A DNA stretch of 64,000 nt from Mucilaginibacter sp. KACC 22773 (GTDB lineage: Bacteria; Bacteroidota; Bacteroidia; Sphingobacteriales; Sphingobacteriaceae). The DNA is taken from positions 4,092,001 through 4,156,000 of the forward strand of contig NZ_CP117883.1 of the NCBI RefSeq assembly GCF_028736215.1, read 5' to 3'. Positions within the stretch are counted from its first letter, which is position 1, and each line of letters starts with the position of its first letter. Shown piece by piece: positions 18,337 to 28,001 of this stretch. The notes below the pieces were generated by a model that saw only the letters and a list, made by a program, of their open reading frames with translations, had not been told where the DNA came from and did no database searches. Made by a program: the position numbers and the translations under genes.

Positions 18337-18579
18337 TTAAGGTACCGGATCATGTCCATGCCCTCCCCAGGGGTTACAGCTGGCGATTCGTTTAATAGTT
18401 AGCCATCCGCCTTTGAAGGCCCCATGTTTCCTGATAGCCTCTACCCCATATTGCGAGCATGTTGGGGTATACCTGCACGAAGCACCCGTCATCGGCGAAA
18501 TAAAATACTGGTATACTTTTATCACTGCAATAAAAATATAGCCTACAAGCTGTTTAAACAATGTTACCAGTGCCATCAT
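18337..18579 (-). CDS. yidD: Membrane protein insertion efficiency factor YidD
   Basis: 80 aa. YidD helps insert inner-membrane proteins together with YidC. Seen are an N-terminal hydrophobic helix (IFIAVIKVYQYFISP) and the family core SCRYTPTCSQYGVEAIRKHG with GGWLTIKRIASCNPWGGHG. Its start overlaps the rnpA stop by 4 bp (ATGA), the usual rpmH-rnpA-yidD arrangement, implying coupled translation. Confidence 0.95.
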   Translation of the reverse strand: MMALVTLFKQLVGYIFIAVIKVYQYFISPMTGASCRYTPTCSQYGVEAIRKHGAFKGGWLTIKRIASCNPWGGHGHDPVP

Positions 18580-18977
18580 ACCGTTGTAGTATTAGCAGCA
18601 GTTACCTGTTCTGCCAGTTGGGCAAGCATCTTCAGCATCTTTTTTTCCATGACACTGTAGGGCTCAATTGTTTTACCAATATAACCTACCGATAGTACAA
18701 TGGTTTTATCGGCTGTTTGCAGCAAATTGTATAGGTTTTGTTGTTTGTGCAGCCGGTAGCTTTCGCGCATATAGCGCTTTATTAAATTACGGTCGACAGC
18801 GTGCTTATAACGCTTTTTGGACACCGAAAATAATATTTGGGCAGGATATTGTTGTGGTTGGGTATGATATAACCACGAGGCTTTAAAAGGATAACACAAA
18901 AAAGAAGAGCCGCTATGAAAAAGCTTATCAATAAGCCTTTTATTACATAACCGTTCTTCTTTTTTAAAAGTATACAT
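18576..18977 (-). CDS. rnpA: Ribonuclease P protein component
   Basis: 133 aa. This is the protein subunit that assists the RNase P ribozyme in trimming tRNA 5' ends. The N-terminus YTFKKEERLCNKRLIDKLF and the RNR-type motif VDRNLIKRYMRESYR near 65-80 identify the family. It lies between rpmH and yidD on the same strand. Confidence 0.95.
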   Translation of the reverse strand: MYTFKKEERLCNKRLIDKLFHSGSSFLCYPFKASWLYHTQPQQYPAQILFSVSKKRYKHAVDRNLIKRYMRESYRLHKQQNLYNLLQTADKTIVLSVGYIGKTIEPYSVMEKKMLKMLAQLAEQVTAANTTTV

Positions 18978-19055
18978 AGTTGCTTATCTGGATCCGGGAT
19001 TTAAGCAGACAATCGGTATCCATTGGCTGGCTTAATGCCCACCAGCGCAACCGGT

Positions 19056-19214
19056 TTATGCTTTGTGACGACCCTCGTCAGAAACTGATAATCTTTTTCT
19101 GCCTTTAGCTCTTCTGGCTGCTAATATTCTCCTGCCGTTAGCAGTTGACATGCGTTCACGGAATCCGTGTTTATTTCTTCTTTTTCTTTGAGAAGGCTGA
19201 AACGTTCTTTTCAT
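19056..19214 (-). CDS. rpmH: Ribosomal protein bL34
   Basis: 52 aa, read directly from the minus strand: it starts MKRTFQPSQRKRRNKHGF, continues RERMSTANGRRILAARRAKG and ends in GRHKA. This is the highly conserved arginine/lysine-rich large-subunit protein. It heads the rpmH-rnpA-yidD cluster; rnpA follows after 78 bp. The sequence match is unambiguous despite the small size. Confidence 0.97.
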   Translation of the reverse strand: MKRTFQPSQRKRRNKHGFRERMSTANGRRILAARRAKGRKRLSVSDEGRHKA

Positions 19215-19348
19215 AACTATTTTATTGTATTCGTCGTTTTAAAAACAAGAGCGCAAATGTAGTAATATTTTAAAACATTTCAAACACTATTTTTCTTATT
19301 TGTTGCTCTATATTTATTGCTGTAAATTAAGCGTTTTAAAACCACAAT

Positions 19349-20227
19349 ATGAAACTATCTATCCTGCTACTTATCATTTGCTTACCTTTTGTTGCATTAA
19401 GTCAGGCTACTCCGGTCATTCATTATAAAATATTCAGTACTGCAACCCAAAAACCGGCAACAGTTGCCGATATTATTAATAACATGGCTAAAGCCGATGT
19501 GCTTTTTTTTGGCGAAGAACACAATGATTCTACCGGGCACCTGCTGGAACTTGAACTTTTTAAGCAGCTGGCGCAACAATATCCCGGCAAAACGGCCTTA
19601 TCGATGGAAATGTTTACCACCGATTGCCAACTGGTGTTAAATGAATACCTGAATGGCTTCATTCGCGAAAAAAATCTGGTGAGCGATGCACGTACCTGGC
19701 CTAATTATAAAGATTACCGCCCCCTGGTTGAGCAGGCCAAACAAAGCCAAATACCTGTAGTAGCAGCAAACGCCCCATCGCGTTATACCAACATGGTAAC
19801 ACGCAATGGTTTAAACAGCCTGCAGCAACTTGATGCACAAGCCAGGGGCTACCTTCCTCCCCTGCCTATTGATACCGCTACGGGCCTCTATTACGATAAA
19901 TTTGTAAAGATAATGGGCGGCCACGCAGCGATGGCAGGAATGCAAATTTATCAATCGCAAAATCTTTGGGATGCAACCATGGGCTGGTCAATAGCACAGT
20001 TTTATAAAAAACATACCGACTTTAAAATCATGCAAATTAACGGCGGCTTTCACAGCGAAGAAAAAATGGGTGCTGTTGCCCAGTTAAAAAAGTATGCTCC
20101 AAAAGCACGTGTTATCACCATAGGCGCCTATGCGGATGAAAGTTTTGATAACCCCGACTGGGCCAAATTCAGTAAACTGGCAGATTATATTATCCTCACA
20201 GACGCCAAATTGCCAAAGAGTTTTTAG
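19349..20227 (+). CDS. ChaN-family (DUF399) putative heme-binding protein
   Basis: 292 aa with a signal peptide (about 1-20, ending ALSQA), so it is exported, probably to the periplasm; no lipobox Cys is visible. The core motif VLFFGEEHNDSTGH near 50-63 and ALSMEMFTTD near 86-95 are characteristic of ChaN proteins. The C-terminal half has GGHAAMAGMQIYQSQNLWDATMGW and INGGFHSE. Some ChaN proteins bind heme and are tied to iron uptake. That role is inferred here because no iron genes lie nearby. Confidence 0.85.
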   Translation: MKLSILLLIICLPFVALSQATPVIHYKIFSTATQKPATVADIINNMAKADVLFFGEEHNDSTGHLLELELFKQLAQQYPGKTALSMEMFTTDCQLVLNEYLNGFIREKNLVSDARTWPNYKDYRPLVEQAKQSQIPVVAANAPSRYTNMVTRNGLNSLQQLDAQARGYLPPLPIDTATGLYYDKFVKIMGGHAAMAGMQIYQSQNLWDATMGWSIAQFYKKHTDFKIMQINGGFHSEEKMGAVAQLKKYAPKARVITIGAYADESFDNPDWAKFSKLADYIILTDAKLPKSF

Positions 20228-20240
20228 GCCATAGCCAATG

Positions 20241-20276
20241 GTTCATGGATTAACACCAAAGCTGCTATCCATGAAC
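20241..20276. terminator. Hairpin between convergent chaN-like gene and mscL
   Basis: Perfect 10-bp stem GTTCATGGAT (20241-20250) with ATCCATGAAC (20267-20276) and a 16-nt loop, in the 65-bp gap between two convergent genes. There is no clear T run, so it is a weaker terminator candidate. Confidence 0.45.
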
Positions 20277-20292
20277 TATCAAGTATCGAACA

Positions 20293-20712
20293 TTAAGATT
20301 TCCGGGCTGCTAACAGATCTCTGATTTCAGTAAGTAAAACTTCTTCTTTTGTCGGGGCTGGTTCAGGTGCTGGAGCAGCTTCTGGTTCGGGCGACCGCTT
20401 AATGGCATTGATTGTTTTTACAATAAGAAAAATACAAAACGCTACTATTAAAAACTCAATGGTGATGTTAATAAAATTACCAATATTAACAGCTACATCA
20501 GGTATTTTTTTTTCGGCATCGCCATGCTTCAGCAATATCTTGATATCTTTAAAATCCACACCTCCCGTAGCAAGGCCGATTGGCGGCATAATAATATCAG
20601 TTACCAGCGAGGTAACTATTTTACCGAAAGCGGCGCCAATAATAACGCCCACTGCAAGGTCAATAACGTTGCCACGCAGGGCAAACTCCTTAAATTCTTT
20701 AATTACGGCCAT
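20293..20712 (-). CDS. mscL: Large-conductance mechanosensitive channel MscL
   Basis: 139 aa. It opens under membrane tension to release solutes on osmotic downshock. The N-terminal amphipathic helix and TM1 read KEFKEFALRGNVIDLAVGVIIGAAFGKIVTSLV. A periplasmic loop and TM2 (NITIEFLIVAFCIFLIVKTIN) follow, then a proline/alanine-rich linker and a C-terminal helix (KEEVLLTEIRDLLAARKS) that forms the cytoplasmic bundle. The match to MscL is end to end. Confidence 0.97.
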   Translation of the reverse strand: MAVIKEFKEFALRGNVIDLAVGVIIGAAFGKIVTSLVTDIIMPPIGLATGGVDFKDIKILLKHGDAEKKIPDVAVNIGNFINITIEFLIVAFCIFLIVKTINAIKRSPEPEAAPAPEPAPTKEEVLLTEIRDLLAARKS

Positions 20713-20852
20713 GATATTGATTTTTGGTTAAGATTATTTAACACACTAACCAAACAAAAGTTTTTATTTAACATTTATCATCATTATTCCATTTACGGTA
20801 AGTTATTTTAAAGTTCACGGTAATTGATGTATTTTTGAACACGTCTTAAACT

Positions 20853-22328
20853 ATGCTAAAACAGAACCTTCAACAAAAACTTTTACAAAAGCTATCGCCA
20901 CAGCAAATACAATTTATAAAATTGCTGCAGGTGCCTACCGTATCTCTGGATACCCGAATTAAAGAAGAACTGGAAGAAAACCCTGCACTTGAGGACCTTA
21001 GCTTAACAAATTTGAATGAGCCCGTTGAAGAATATCCAGACCGCGACCCTGACGAAGACACCTTTAACGGTGATGAAGAAAAGGGGGAAATGGATGAATT
21101 TAATATAGACGATTATTTGCAGGATGACAACGTAAATGACTATGGATCGCGCTATGACCAAAACGGAGACGATGAGGATGAGCGAAAAGAAATCCCGATT
21201 GCTGTACAAAGCTCGTTTTTTGAAAGCCTGCAACTACAGCTTGACCTATTACCGCTAAGTGATAAGGATTTCAGGATAGGCAAACAGATCATTGGCAGCC
21301 TTGATGATGATGGATATCTGCGTCGTCCTATCATGTCGCTTACAGATGACCTGGCCTTTTCACAAAATGTAATGGCTGAGGATGAAGAAGTTGAAGACAT
21401 GTTAAAGGTGATTCAAAACTTTGATCCGGCCGGTGTAGGCGCACGTAGCCTGCAGGAGTGCCTGCTCATCCAGCTTCGCAAAAAAGATCCTAATGATCCT
21501 ATCATAAAAAAAGCGATCATCGTTGTTGAGCAATATCTTGACGAGTTTACCCGCAAACATTACGATAAGCTGGAAAAATCGCTAAATATGGATTCGGACG
21601 AGTTGCGTGGTGTTATTAACGAGATTTTGAAACTTAACCCTAAGCCGGGCGATAGTAATGAAATTAACACCAAACAGATGCAGGTGATTCCTGATTTTCA
21701 CATCACCAACAACGATGGTGTACTGATACTCACCTTAAACTCCAAAAATGCTCCTGAATTACGTGTTAGCCGGTCATACCAGGAAATGTTTCAGCATTAT
21801 GATAAGGCATCGCAAAAGGATAAAAAACTAAAGGAAGCAGTACAATTTGTAAAACAAAAGCTCGATTCGGCCAAATGGTTTATTGATGCTATTAAACAGC
21901 GTCAGCAAACATTGTTAAAAACAATGAATGCCATCATGCAGTACCAATATGAGTTTTTCCTTACCGGCGATGACAAAAACCTGAAGCCTATGATCCTGAA
22001 GGATATTGCCGACAGGATAAACATGGACATCAGCACCGTATCACGTGTGGCCAACTCTAAATACGTTCAAACCGAGTTTGGTACTTTTTTGTTAAAATCC
22101 TTCTTCTCAGAAGCAATCCAAACTGAAAGCGGCGAAGAGGTATCTAATAAAGAGGTTAAAAAGATATTGGAAGAGCACATTGGCAAAGAAGACAAACGCC
22201 ACCCACTTGCCGATGAAAAACTGACCGATATTTTAAAAGATGCCGGTTATAACATAGCCCGCCGCACCGTAGCCAAATACCGCGAGCAAATGAATATCCC
22301 TGTTGCAAGGTTACGCAGGGAATTGTAG
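20853..22328 (+). CDS. rpoN: RNA polymerase sigma-54 factor
   Basis: 491 aa. It directs RNA polymerase to -24/-12 promoters that need an activator ATPase. Region I is the Gln/Leu-rich N-terminus (KLSPQQIQFIKLLQVP). An acidic region II (about 45-110, many D and E residues) follows, then the core-binding domain, a helix-turn-helix (LKDIADRINMDISTVSRVANSKYV), and the RpoN box ARRTVAKYREQMNIP near the C-terminus. It is followed by a strong terminator palindrome inside a repeat pair. Confidence 0.97.
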   Translation: MLKQNLQQKLLQKLSPQQIQFIKLLQVPTVSLDTRIKEELEENPALEDLSLTNLNEPVEEYPDRDPDEDTFNGDEEKGEMDEFNIDDYLQDDNVNDYGSRYDQNGDDEDERKEIPIAVQSSFFESLQLQLDLLPLSDKDFRIGKQIIGSLDDDGYLRRPIMSLTDDLAFSQNVMAEDEEVEDMLKVIQNFDPAGVGARSLQECLLIQLRKKDPNDPIIKKAIIVVEQYLDEFTRKHYDKLEKSLNMDSDELRGVINEILKLNPKPGDSNEINTKQMQVIPDFHITNNDGVLILTLNSKNAPELRVSRSYQEMFQHYDKASQKDKKLKEAVQFVKQKLDSAKWFIDAIKQRQQTLLKTMNAIMQYQYEFFLTGDDKNLKPMILKDIADRINMDISTVSRVANSKYVQTEFGTFLLKSFFSEAIQTESGEEVSNKEVKKILEEHIGKEDKRHPLADEKLTDILKDAGYNIARRTVAKYREQMNIPVARLRREL

Positions 22329-22330
22329 AC

Positions 22331-22487
22331 AGATTTCAGATGTGCAGATTTCAGATGTGCAGATGAAATATTTGAGGATTAAATTATAAAGCTATAAAAT
22401 AGAAAATGCCCTGATTGAATTCAATCGGGGCATTTTATTTATAACGAAGTCCAATCTGCACATTTGAAATCTGCACATCTGAAATCT
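22331..22487. repeat. Inverted CAGATnnn repeat pair around a terminator
   Basis: The left arm 22331-22363 is two tandem copies of a 15-bp unit made of a 7-mer and an 8-mer (CAGATTT, CAGATGTG). The right arm 22455-22487 is its reverse complement with 32 of 33 bases matching. The arms nest around the terminator palindrome at 22403-22436, and the right arm runs into the stop codon of the PorP/SprF gene. Confidence 0.85.
22403..22436. terminator. Bidirectional terminator between rpoN and porP/sprF
   Basis: A 34-bp palindrome with 17-bp arms (one G-T pair) contains AAAATGCCC and GGGGCATTTT. A at one edge and T at the other give a terminator in both directions between two convergent genes. Confidence 0.9.
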
Positions 22488-23502
22488 AAAACGTATGCTG
22501 CGGGCAGGTAACTTTATAGCGGTTATTAAGGAGGATTCCGATGACAATTTCATGCGATCCGTTACTTACGGTGTTTAGGGCCGAGGTGGTAAAATCATAA
22601 GAGTAACCAACATTTATAAACGAGCTGAGGTTAAAACCAACCATAGCCGCAAAAGAATCGTTGCGGCGGTATGAGCCACCTAACCAAAATTTGTCCTGGA
22701 ACGATACTTTCATGTTTACATCAAAAGTAGTAGGCACCGGCTTTATTACTTTAACCAATACCGAGGGGATAAGTGTAACATCATCAGACAAAAACAGCTT
22801 GGTGCCCGCCGTAAAGAAGTAATGCGGCACTGTTTTGTTTAATGATGATGACCCGGTTACATACAGGCTTTGCGGCAATATTTGTTGCACAGATACTCCA
22901 AAAAAGTAATCAGAAGCGTAAGCCCAAACTCCAAAAGCCAAATCGGGTTTCCACTGATTAGTGTTTAGGTTGGCCAAAATTGGATCAGAATCATCTACCC
23001 CACCAAAATGAAGTGCAGCTCGATCGAGCACGTTGTGGCTCACCCCTGCCGATACACCAACCGCCAGGTTTAACCTATCGGTAAGGCCTAAATGATATGC
23101 ATAAGTAGCATCGATAGTTGTTTGGCTTATGGGCCCTGTTTTATCAGAAACAAGCGTTAAGCCAATACCATGATGGGGCTCCGCAGCCTGGTACTGTTGG
23201 GTATACAATCTGCTTGAGGGATTAAGCCCACCACTTGCGGGGAAGGCCGTCGCATCCCCCTGTACAAACCTGTCGCCGATAGGCGCATTGATACTTAAAT
23301 AGCCGGTTGTGGGTGCCCCCTCCAAACCAGTCCATTGGCTACGGTAGCCTGCTTTAACATCGGTATAATTTTCGATGCCGGTTAAGGCTGGATTTAACAG
23401 GTAATTATTAAAAATATATTGGGTGTATTGAGGCTTTTGCTGCGCATACGCAAAATGTACACCTGCAATAAAAAAAACAATAGCGTAAAAAATTCTCTTC
23501 AT
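22486..23502 (-). CDS. PorP/SprF-family type IX secretion outer-membrane protein
   Basis: 338 aa from the ATG at 23502 (one codon earlier is TTG). A signal peptide ends near AYAQQ, then comes the family hallmark PQYTQYIFNNYLLNPALTGIENYTDVKAGYRSQWTG. Gly/aromatic-rich beta strands continue to the C-terminus, as in an outer-membrane barrel. Such proteins usually accompany a large protein with a gliding-motility-type C-terminal domain and help its export or anchoring. Exactly such a gene lies 243 bp upstream on the same strand. Confidence 0.92.
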   Translation of the reverse strand: MKRIFYAIVFFIAGVHFAYAQQKPQYTQYIFNNYLLNPALTGIENYTDVKAGYRSQWTGLEGAPTTGYLSINAPIGDRFVQGDATAFPASGGLNPSSRLYTQQYQAAEPHHGIGLTLVSDKTGPISQTTIDATYAYHLGLTDRLNLAVGVSAGVSHNVLDRAALHFGGVDDSDPILANLNTNQWKPDLAFGVWAYASDYFFGVSVQQILPQSLYVTGSSSLNKTVPHYFFTAGTKLFLSDDVTLIPSVLVKVIKPVPTTFDVNMKVSFQDKFWLGGSYRRNDSFAAMVGFNLSSFINVGYSYDFTTSALNTVSNGSHEIVIGILLNNRYKVTCPQHTF

Positions 23503-23745
23503 CAATTTATCTTATGATGGCTACAAAAACCCTAATAACATTCCGTCCGGTTTAGGCTTCATTATTCAACAACACGTTGCCGGTGACAAACCAGATCCAT
23601 TCTGTTAGCCGTTACGGAGTGCATTGTAACCAATTGACGAATATAATCTTTCTCTGTATCTATTACATATTCTATCGATAGAATTTATTAAAATATCGAT
23701 GTTTTAATAATTAATGCCGTTTTATGTAATCTACAAAACCATTAA

Positions 23746-26700
23746 TTATCTCATAATAGTAACACTTCCGGATACAATTCCGCGCCCGTTTTTAGGGTTG
23801 ATAATGTAATAATAGGTGCCGGGCGAAAGGTAATTCCCGTTATATCTGCCATCCCATGGAACTGGATAGCCAACTGATGAAAATAGTTTTTGGCCATACC
23901 TGTTATAAACTGCTACGGTATTATCGGGATAATCATTTAAATATTTAACATCCCAAACATCATTTCGTCCATCTCCGTTAGGTGTAAATGCATTTGGAAT
24001 TACCAGGTATTTTAAAACCTTCACCGTAACATCTGCCGAACTTGAGCACCCTTCTGCAGATGTTACCGTTAAACGGTAACCCGTAGTTTCTTTAGGGCTT
24101 GCTATAGGGTTCAATACATCATCATGATCAAGGCCAATTGAAGGGTACCATTTATAACTAAGGTTATGGCCGGCTGCTGATGCTTTTAACGTAATCGCTG
24201 CACCCTCAAGCATCGTTACTGCCCCCTCTGAAGTTACAATTGGCGAAGGGGATACCACAATTTGTTGGCTCACAGTATCAGGACAACTATTTGCAGTTGT
24301 ATATACATAGTTTATATTGACAGTGCCTACACCAGCCACAGCCGGGTTAAATAAGCCGTTTAAACTTACTCCACTGCCGTAATATGAGCCGCTGCCAGGC
24401 TGGCCTACTATACTTAAAGGAGCAAGCTGTATAGCGGTAGCCTCGGGACAAATTGGTGGCACTGCCGCTAAAGTAATAATGTGGGTAGCTTTTACAACTA
24501 AGGGAAATTCCTGAATATTGGCACAACCCCCCCCGGAATAAGCAGCAACATGCACATTAAAAGTACGGTCGCCATCGGTAAATATGGGGTAAGTATAGCG
24601 TAACTGCTGCCCGTAAACCGGGTGATCATATACCCTCAATGATGAGGCATCTGCCATATCAAAAGTAACCTCCAGCCGGGTTATGTTACCAAAATTAACT
24701 GTCGACCGGTTTTCAAAAAAGGCCTCCTTGTCGCTGCATATTGCCGAGGGATCTTTTAACACCACGTTTGCTTTAGGAATATCGCCGTTAACTACAAAAG
24801 TTTTGGTTTGGGTGTATGTGCAGCCATATTTTGAAGTAATTGTTAAACTCACCTGGTAATCATCGCGGGCCTCGGTATAATGATGTCGCGGATTTTTTTC
24901 GGCAGATGTGTTGTTGGCGGCAGTGGCGTTAATATCACCAAAATCCCAGTGGTAAATAAAATCGGCTTCTGTATGGTCGGCTACCATGCTACTATCTTTA
25001 AATTGAACATAGTCGGCAACGCAGGCGTCTGGCAGAACAAAATCTACAACGGGAAGCAGGCTTATTACTACAGCCTTTTGTTTAACCAACCCGGCGCAAC
25101 CATTGGCATTTATTACGGTTAATTTTGCAATATAAGTACCTGCAGCCTGGTAAACGTGTGCAATGGGCGATTTATCTGTTTTAGTTATCACGGCAGTACT
25201 ATCTCCAAAATCCCATATCCATTTTGATATTGTGCCATCAGCGGTTACAGACCGATCTGTAAAACTTACATCCTGCTTAGGACAACCTGAAGCAGCAACG
25301 TCAAAATTTGCTACAGGCAAATTGCTGATACTAACTTTTGAAGCCTCCGATATATCGGTACAGCCATTTTCATTGGCAATAGTAAGCCTGACTGTATATT
25401 CTCCGGCCTTTTTATAAAAATGTGATGGGTTTTGCACCACATCCGTGTATCCGTCGCCAAAATCCCATAACCATGTTTTAATTTCGCGGCCGTTGGTTAC
25501 CGATGTATCTCTAAAAAAAGTGGTATCGCCCAAACATGCTCCCGAAAAGTTAAATCTTGAAACAGGCGGATCAGAGATATTAAAGTCAAGCTCGACATCC
25601 TCGTCCGAACCGCATTCATCAGCAACCGGGTTAAATACCGTTGCCAATATAGAGTAATCGCCTGCATTATAAACCGCATCGGCTGCATACTCATATAAAT
25701 ACAAAGTTTGCCCGCCCTTTACCGAAGTTGATTTTACAACCGGGTTGCTATCATCGTATACGATGCCATTTTTAAAATCCCACTTGATGTGCGTTGTTTT
25801 GTAGGGCAGGGTTAATTGTATTTTGTAGGTTACGCCAGAGCAGCCGTTCAATGTAGTAGTATTGGTTTTAGGATCATCCAAAGCAATAAACCGGGTTAGG
25901 TTTTTCAAGTTGGTGCCCGCAGCATAGCCGTATGATTCGGCGTTACCAAAGCCGTAGGCAATGGCGTTAAAGCCGTCGGACGCGCTTATATGATGAACCC
26001 CGTTGTAAACATATATCTGGGCATATGAATAAACCGGATTATTGCTTACGGGGGTAAATTCAGTATACGGTTTACCGTCGAGCGCAAAGGTGGGCACGGC
26101 AGCAGTTTTTATAATTACATTAATATAGTTATTTGCTATCCTGAAATTACCGGTTGAATTTAAGGTGACATGATCAAGCGTTTGTTCAAGCGGATTAAGA
26201 TAAATCATTTCGGGATCGCCGATATCAAGTGCGGTATCAATGCAGCTAATTGTTTTAAATTGTGTTACCGCATACTGCACAACCTGCACAGGTTTATCAG
26301 CTTTAATAACATTAGGGCTGGTTGAATTAAACTCGTAATAACGTCCGTTTACAAAATCCGACGGTGAAAGATTAGCGCCGTTTAGGTTTACGGTTGTGTT
26401 AGGATCGCTTTTAACAATCCTAAAAACATCATAATAGCGGCTTTTTAAGGGTGCAGTGATATAATTTTTACCCCAGGCAGCGGTGGGATAAACCTGTTGG
26501 AAAAGGTTGTCAGATGTATTGTTTTTGGTTAAACAACCGATAAGTATTTTTGAGCTCCCCGAAAAAACGGCAACTTTTTTACATGATCCGGCCTGGGTAC
26601 TTATGGTGCGGATACGGGTACCTGTTAAATCGTCATTTGCCAGGCCCTGGTACACCTGGCCTTTGTTTAAATTTACCGTAAAAGGCTTGCCCGGCGGCTC

Positions 26701-27333
26701 GCCATTAAGCAGGTATGTGGTTGGTGTTATTTCTACGGTAGTATTATCTTCAGTTCCAATAACTGCAAATGTGGAATAAGATGGTTTTTTTTCGGTGCTA
26801 AGGGAATTGGATTGCTGGTTGTAATTGATAGAAAGATAATCTTTGCCAAGCACATTTACAGGCAGCAAAAGGGTGGCGCCCGAAACACTTTGAGCGAAAA
26901 TATGGGCATAAACAGCAACCGGCTTTTGTGATGTGATATGAATACCTTTTAAGCTCAGACCTTGCTGGTCAATAAAAGCGCTTCCTGGTATTTCTACCGT
27001 AAGTATTTGCCTCGCCACTACATCGTAACTTTCAGAAAAAGTGCCATCGGCAATAGCAACAGTTACCCTGGTATTTACATCGGCGGTAATATAAAGGTCC
27101 ATTTTACTCACGTTGCCCCTGGGATCGCTTGTGGTAGGTGGATCGATATGATCCATATAAACCGTCCAAAATTCGGTCCCCTGGTTCGAGAAACCATTTT
27201 GCGCCTTTGCACCTGAATTAAAAAATATTAAAAAAACGAAAATGGATATAAGATTTATCAGTTGAGATTTGAGCCTTTTACCCTTTGCTTTATGCAAACA
27301 ATCATACAAATTAAATTTGCAAATCGTTTTCAT
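23746..27333 (-). CDS. Large secreted PKD-repeat protein with T9SS type B C-terminal domain
   Basis: 1195 aa. A long basic N-terminus leads to a hydrophobic signal (LINLISIFVFLIFF, then GAKAQN). The first 450 residues resemble the IgGFc-binding N-terminal domain (FSNQGTEFWTVYM, PVAVYAHIFAQSVSGATLLLPV). Several PKD domains follow between about 580 and 880, each with a WDFGDG- or WDFGD-type core. The last 85 residues (VIPNAFTPNGDGRNDVWDV, VYNRYGQKLF, GTYYYII) are a gliding-motility-associated C-terminal domain, which targets the protein to the type IX system. With the PorP/SprF gene it forms a substrate-partner pair. A surface adhesion role is inferred. Confidence 0.9.
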   Translation of the reverse strand: MKTICKFNLYDCLHKAKGKRLKSQLINLISIFVFLIFFNSGAKAQNGFSNQGTEFWTVYMDHIDPPTTSDPRGNVSKMDLYITADVNTRVTVAIADGTFSESYDVVARQILTVEIPGSAFIDQQGLSLKGIHITSQKPVAVYAHIFAQSVSGATLLLPVNVLGKDYLSINYNQQSNSLSTEKKPSYSTFAVIGTEDNTTVEITPTTYLLNGEPPGKPFTVNLNKGQVYQGLANDDLTGTRIRTISTQAGSCKKVAVFSGSSKILIGCLTKNNTSDNLFQQVYPTAAWGKNYITAPLKSRYYDVFRIVKSDPNTTVNLNGANLSPSDFVNGRYYEFNSTSPNVIKADKPVQVVQYAVTQFKTISCIDTALDIGDPEMIYLNPLEQTLDHVTLNSTGNFRIANNYINVIIKTAAVPTFALDGKPYTEFTPVSNNPVYSYAQIYVYNGVHHISASDGFNAIAYGFGNAESYGYAAGTNLKNLTRFIALDDPKTNTTTLNGCSGVTYKIQLTLPYKTTHIKWDFKNGIVYDDSNPVVKSTSVKGGQTLYLYEYAADAVYNAGDYSILATVFNPVADECGSDEDVELDFNISDPPVSRFNFSGACLGDTTFFRDTSVTNGREIKTWLWDFGDGYTDVVQNPSHFYKKAGEYTVRLTIANENGCTDISEASKVSISNLPVANFDVAASGCPKQDVSFTDRSVTADGTISKWIWDFGDSTAVITKTDKSPIAHVYQAAGTYIAKLTVINANGCAGLVKQKAVVISLLPVVDFVLPDACVADYVQFKDSSMVADHTEADFIYHWDFGDINATAANNTSAEKNPRHHYTEARDDYQVSLTITSKYGCTYTQTKTFVVNGDIPKANVVLKDPSAICSDKEAFFENRSTVNFGNITRLEVTFDMADASSLRVYDHPVYGQQLRYTYPIFTDGDRTFNVHVAAYSGGGCANIQEFPLVVKATHIITLAAVPPICPEATAIQLAPLSIVGQPGSGSYYGSGVSLNGLFNPAVAGVGTVNINYVYTTANSCPDTVSQQIVVSPSPIVTSEGAVTMLEGAAITLKASAAGHNLSYKWYPSIGLDHDDVLNPIASPKETTGYRLTVTSAEGCSSSADVTVKVLKYLVIPNAFTPNGDGRNDVWDVKYLNDYPDNTVAVYNRYGQKLFSSVGYPVPWDGRYNGNYLSPGTYYYIINPKNGRGIVSGSVTIMR

Positions 27334-27429
27334 ATCATATTAGCTTTGAAACGTAAGATTTGAAATACTAAACATCCGTTGGTTATTAAAGAGTAGTGTG
27401 ATGACCGTTAAACCTGTATTAAACCTAAA

Positions 27430-27879
27430 CTATCCCCCGGTTTTATGGAGCGACTCAAGTTCAAGGTTAGCGATTTGAAGCTTATAGGTTAGTTCCTTAT
27501 TTTCTTTTCGCAGCTCATATATTTCAATAGCATTTTGAATGTAAATTTTCAGTTCGTCGTTTTGCCAGGGTTTTACCAGGTATTTGTAAACCTGCCCCCG
27601 GTTAATTGCATCCATCACCGCGTTAACATCCGAAAAACCAGTTAAAAGTATACGGATGGTATCGGGATACAAAGGTAAAATCGATTCTAAAAATTCGATA
27701 CCGGTTGTAACCGGCATTCGCTGGTCGGTAATTATAACACCTATCTCATAAGCCTGCAGTACCTGGCACCCCTCGGCTGCCGATTGCGCCGTATAAATAT
27801 TAAAACTCCGCCTGAACGCCGCTTTAAAACTATTTAAGTTATTTATCTCATCATCAACATACAATACTCCAACGGGCAT
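27430..27879 (-). CDS. Response regulator (receiver domain plus coiled-coil tail)
   Basis: 149 aa. A receiver domain spans about 3-122, with acidic pocket D9/D10, phospho-acceptor Asp52 in VIITDQRMP, the switch T80 in LLTGFSD and Lys103 in YKYLVKPWQND. The VKPW form is common in stand-alone or HD-GYP-linked receivers. The last 35 residues form a leucine-rich helix with no output domain. It is divergent from the sensor kinase at 28002 (122 bp between starts), so the two probably work together. Confidence 0.88.
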   Translation of the reverse strand: MPVGVLYVDDEINNLNSFKAAFRRSFNIYTAQSAAEGCQVLQAYEIGVIITDQRMPVTTGIEFLESILPLYPDTIRILLTGFSDVNAVMDAINRGQVYKYLVKPWQNDELKIYIQNAIEIYELRKENKELTYKLQIANLELESLHKTGG

Positions 27880-28001
27880 AGCGAAAAAATTAGGTAAAAC
27901 TGGTTTAGATAATTGGTTTGTAAAGTAAATTTATAGAAAGTTTTAACTTTTGCCCATTTTTTAGCAAATATTGCGCTATCAAAAAATTACAATAAGTAAA
28001 T

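Noticed and set aside
19056..19214. Chromosome origin near rpmH
   Set aside because: In many bacteria rpmH lies beside dnaA and oriC, but no dnaA, DnaA-box cluster or AT-rich unwinding element was seen; in Bacteroidota this linkage is usually absent.
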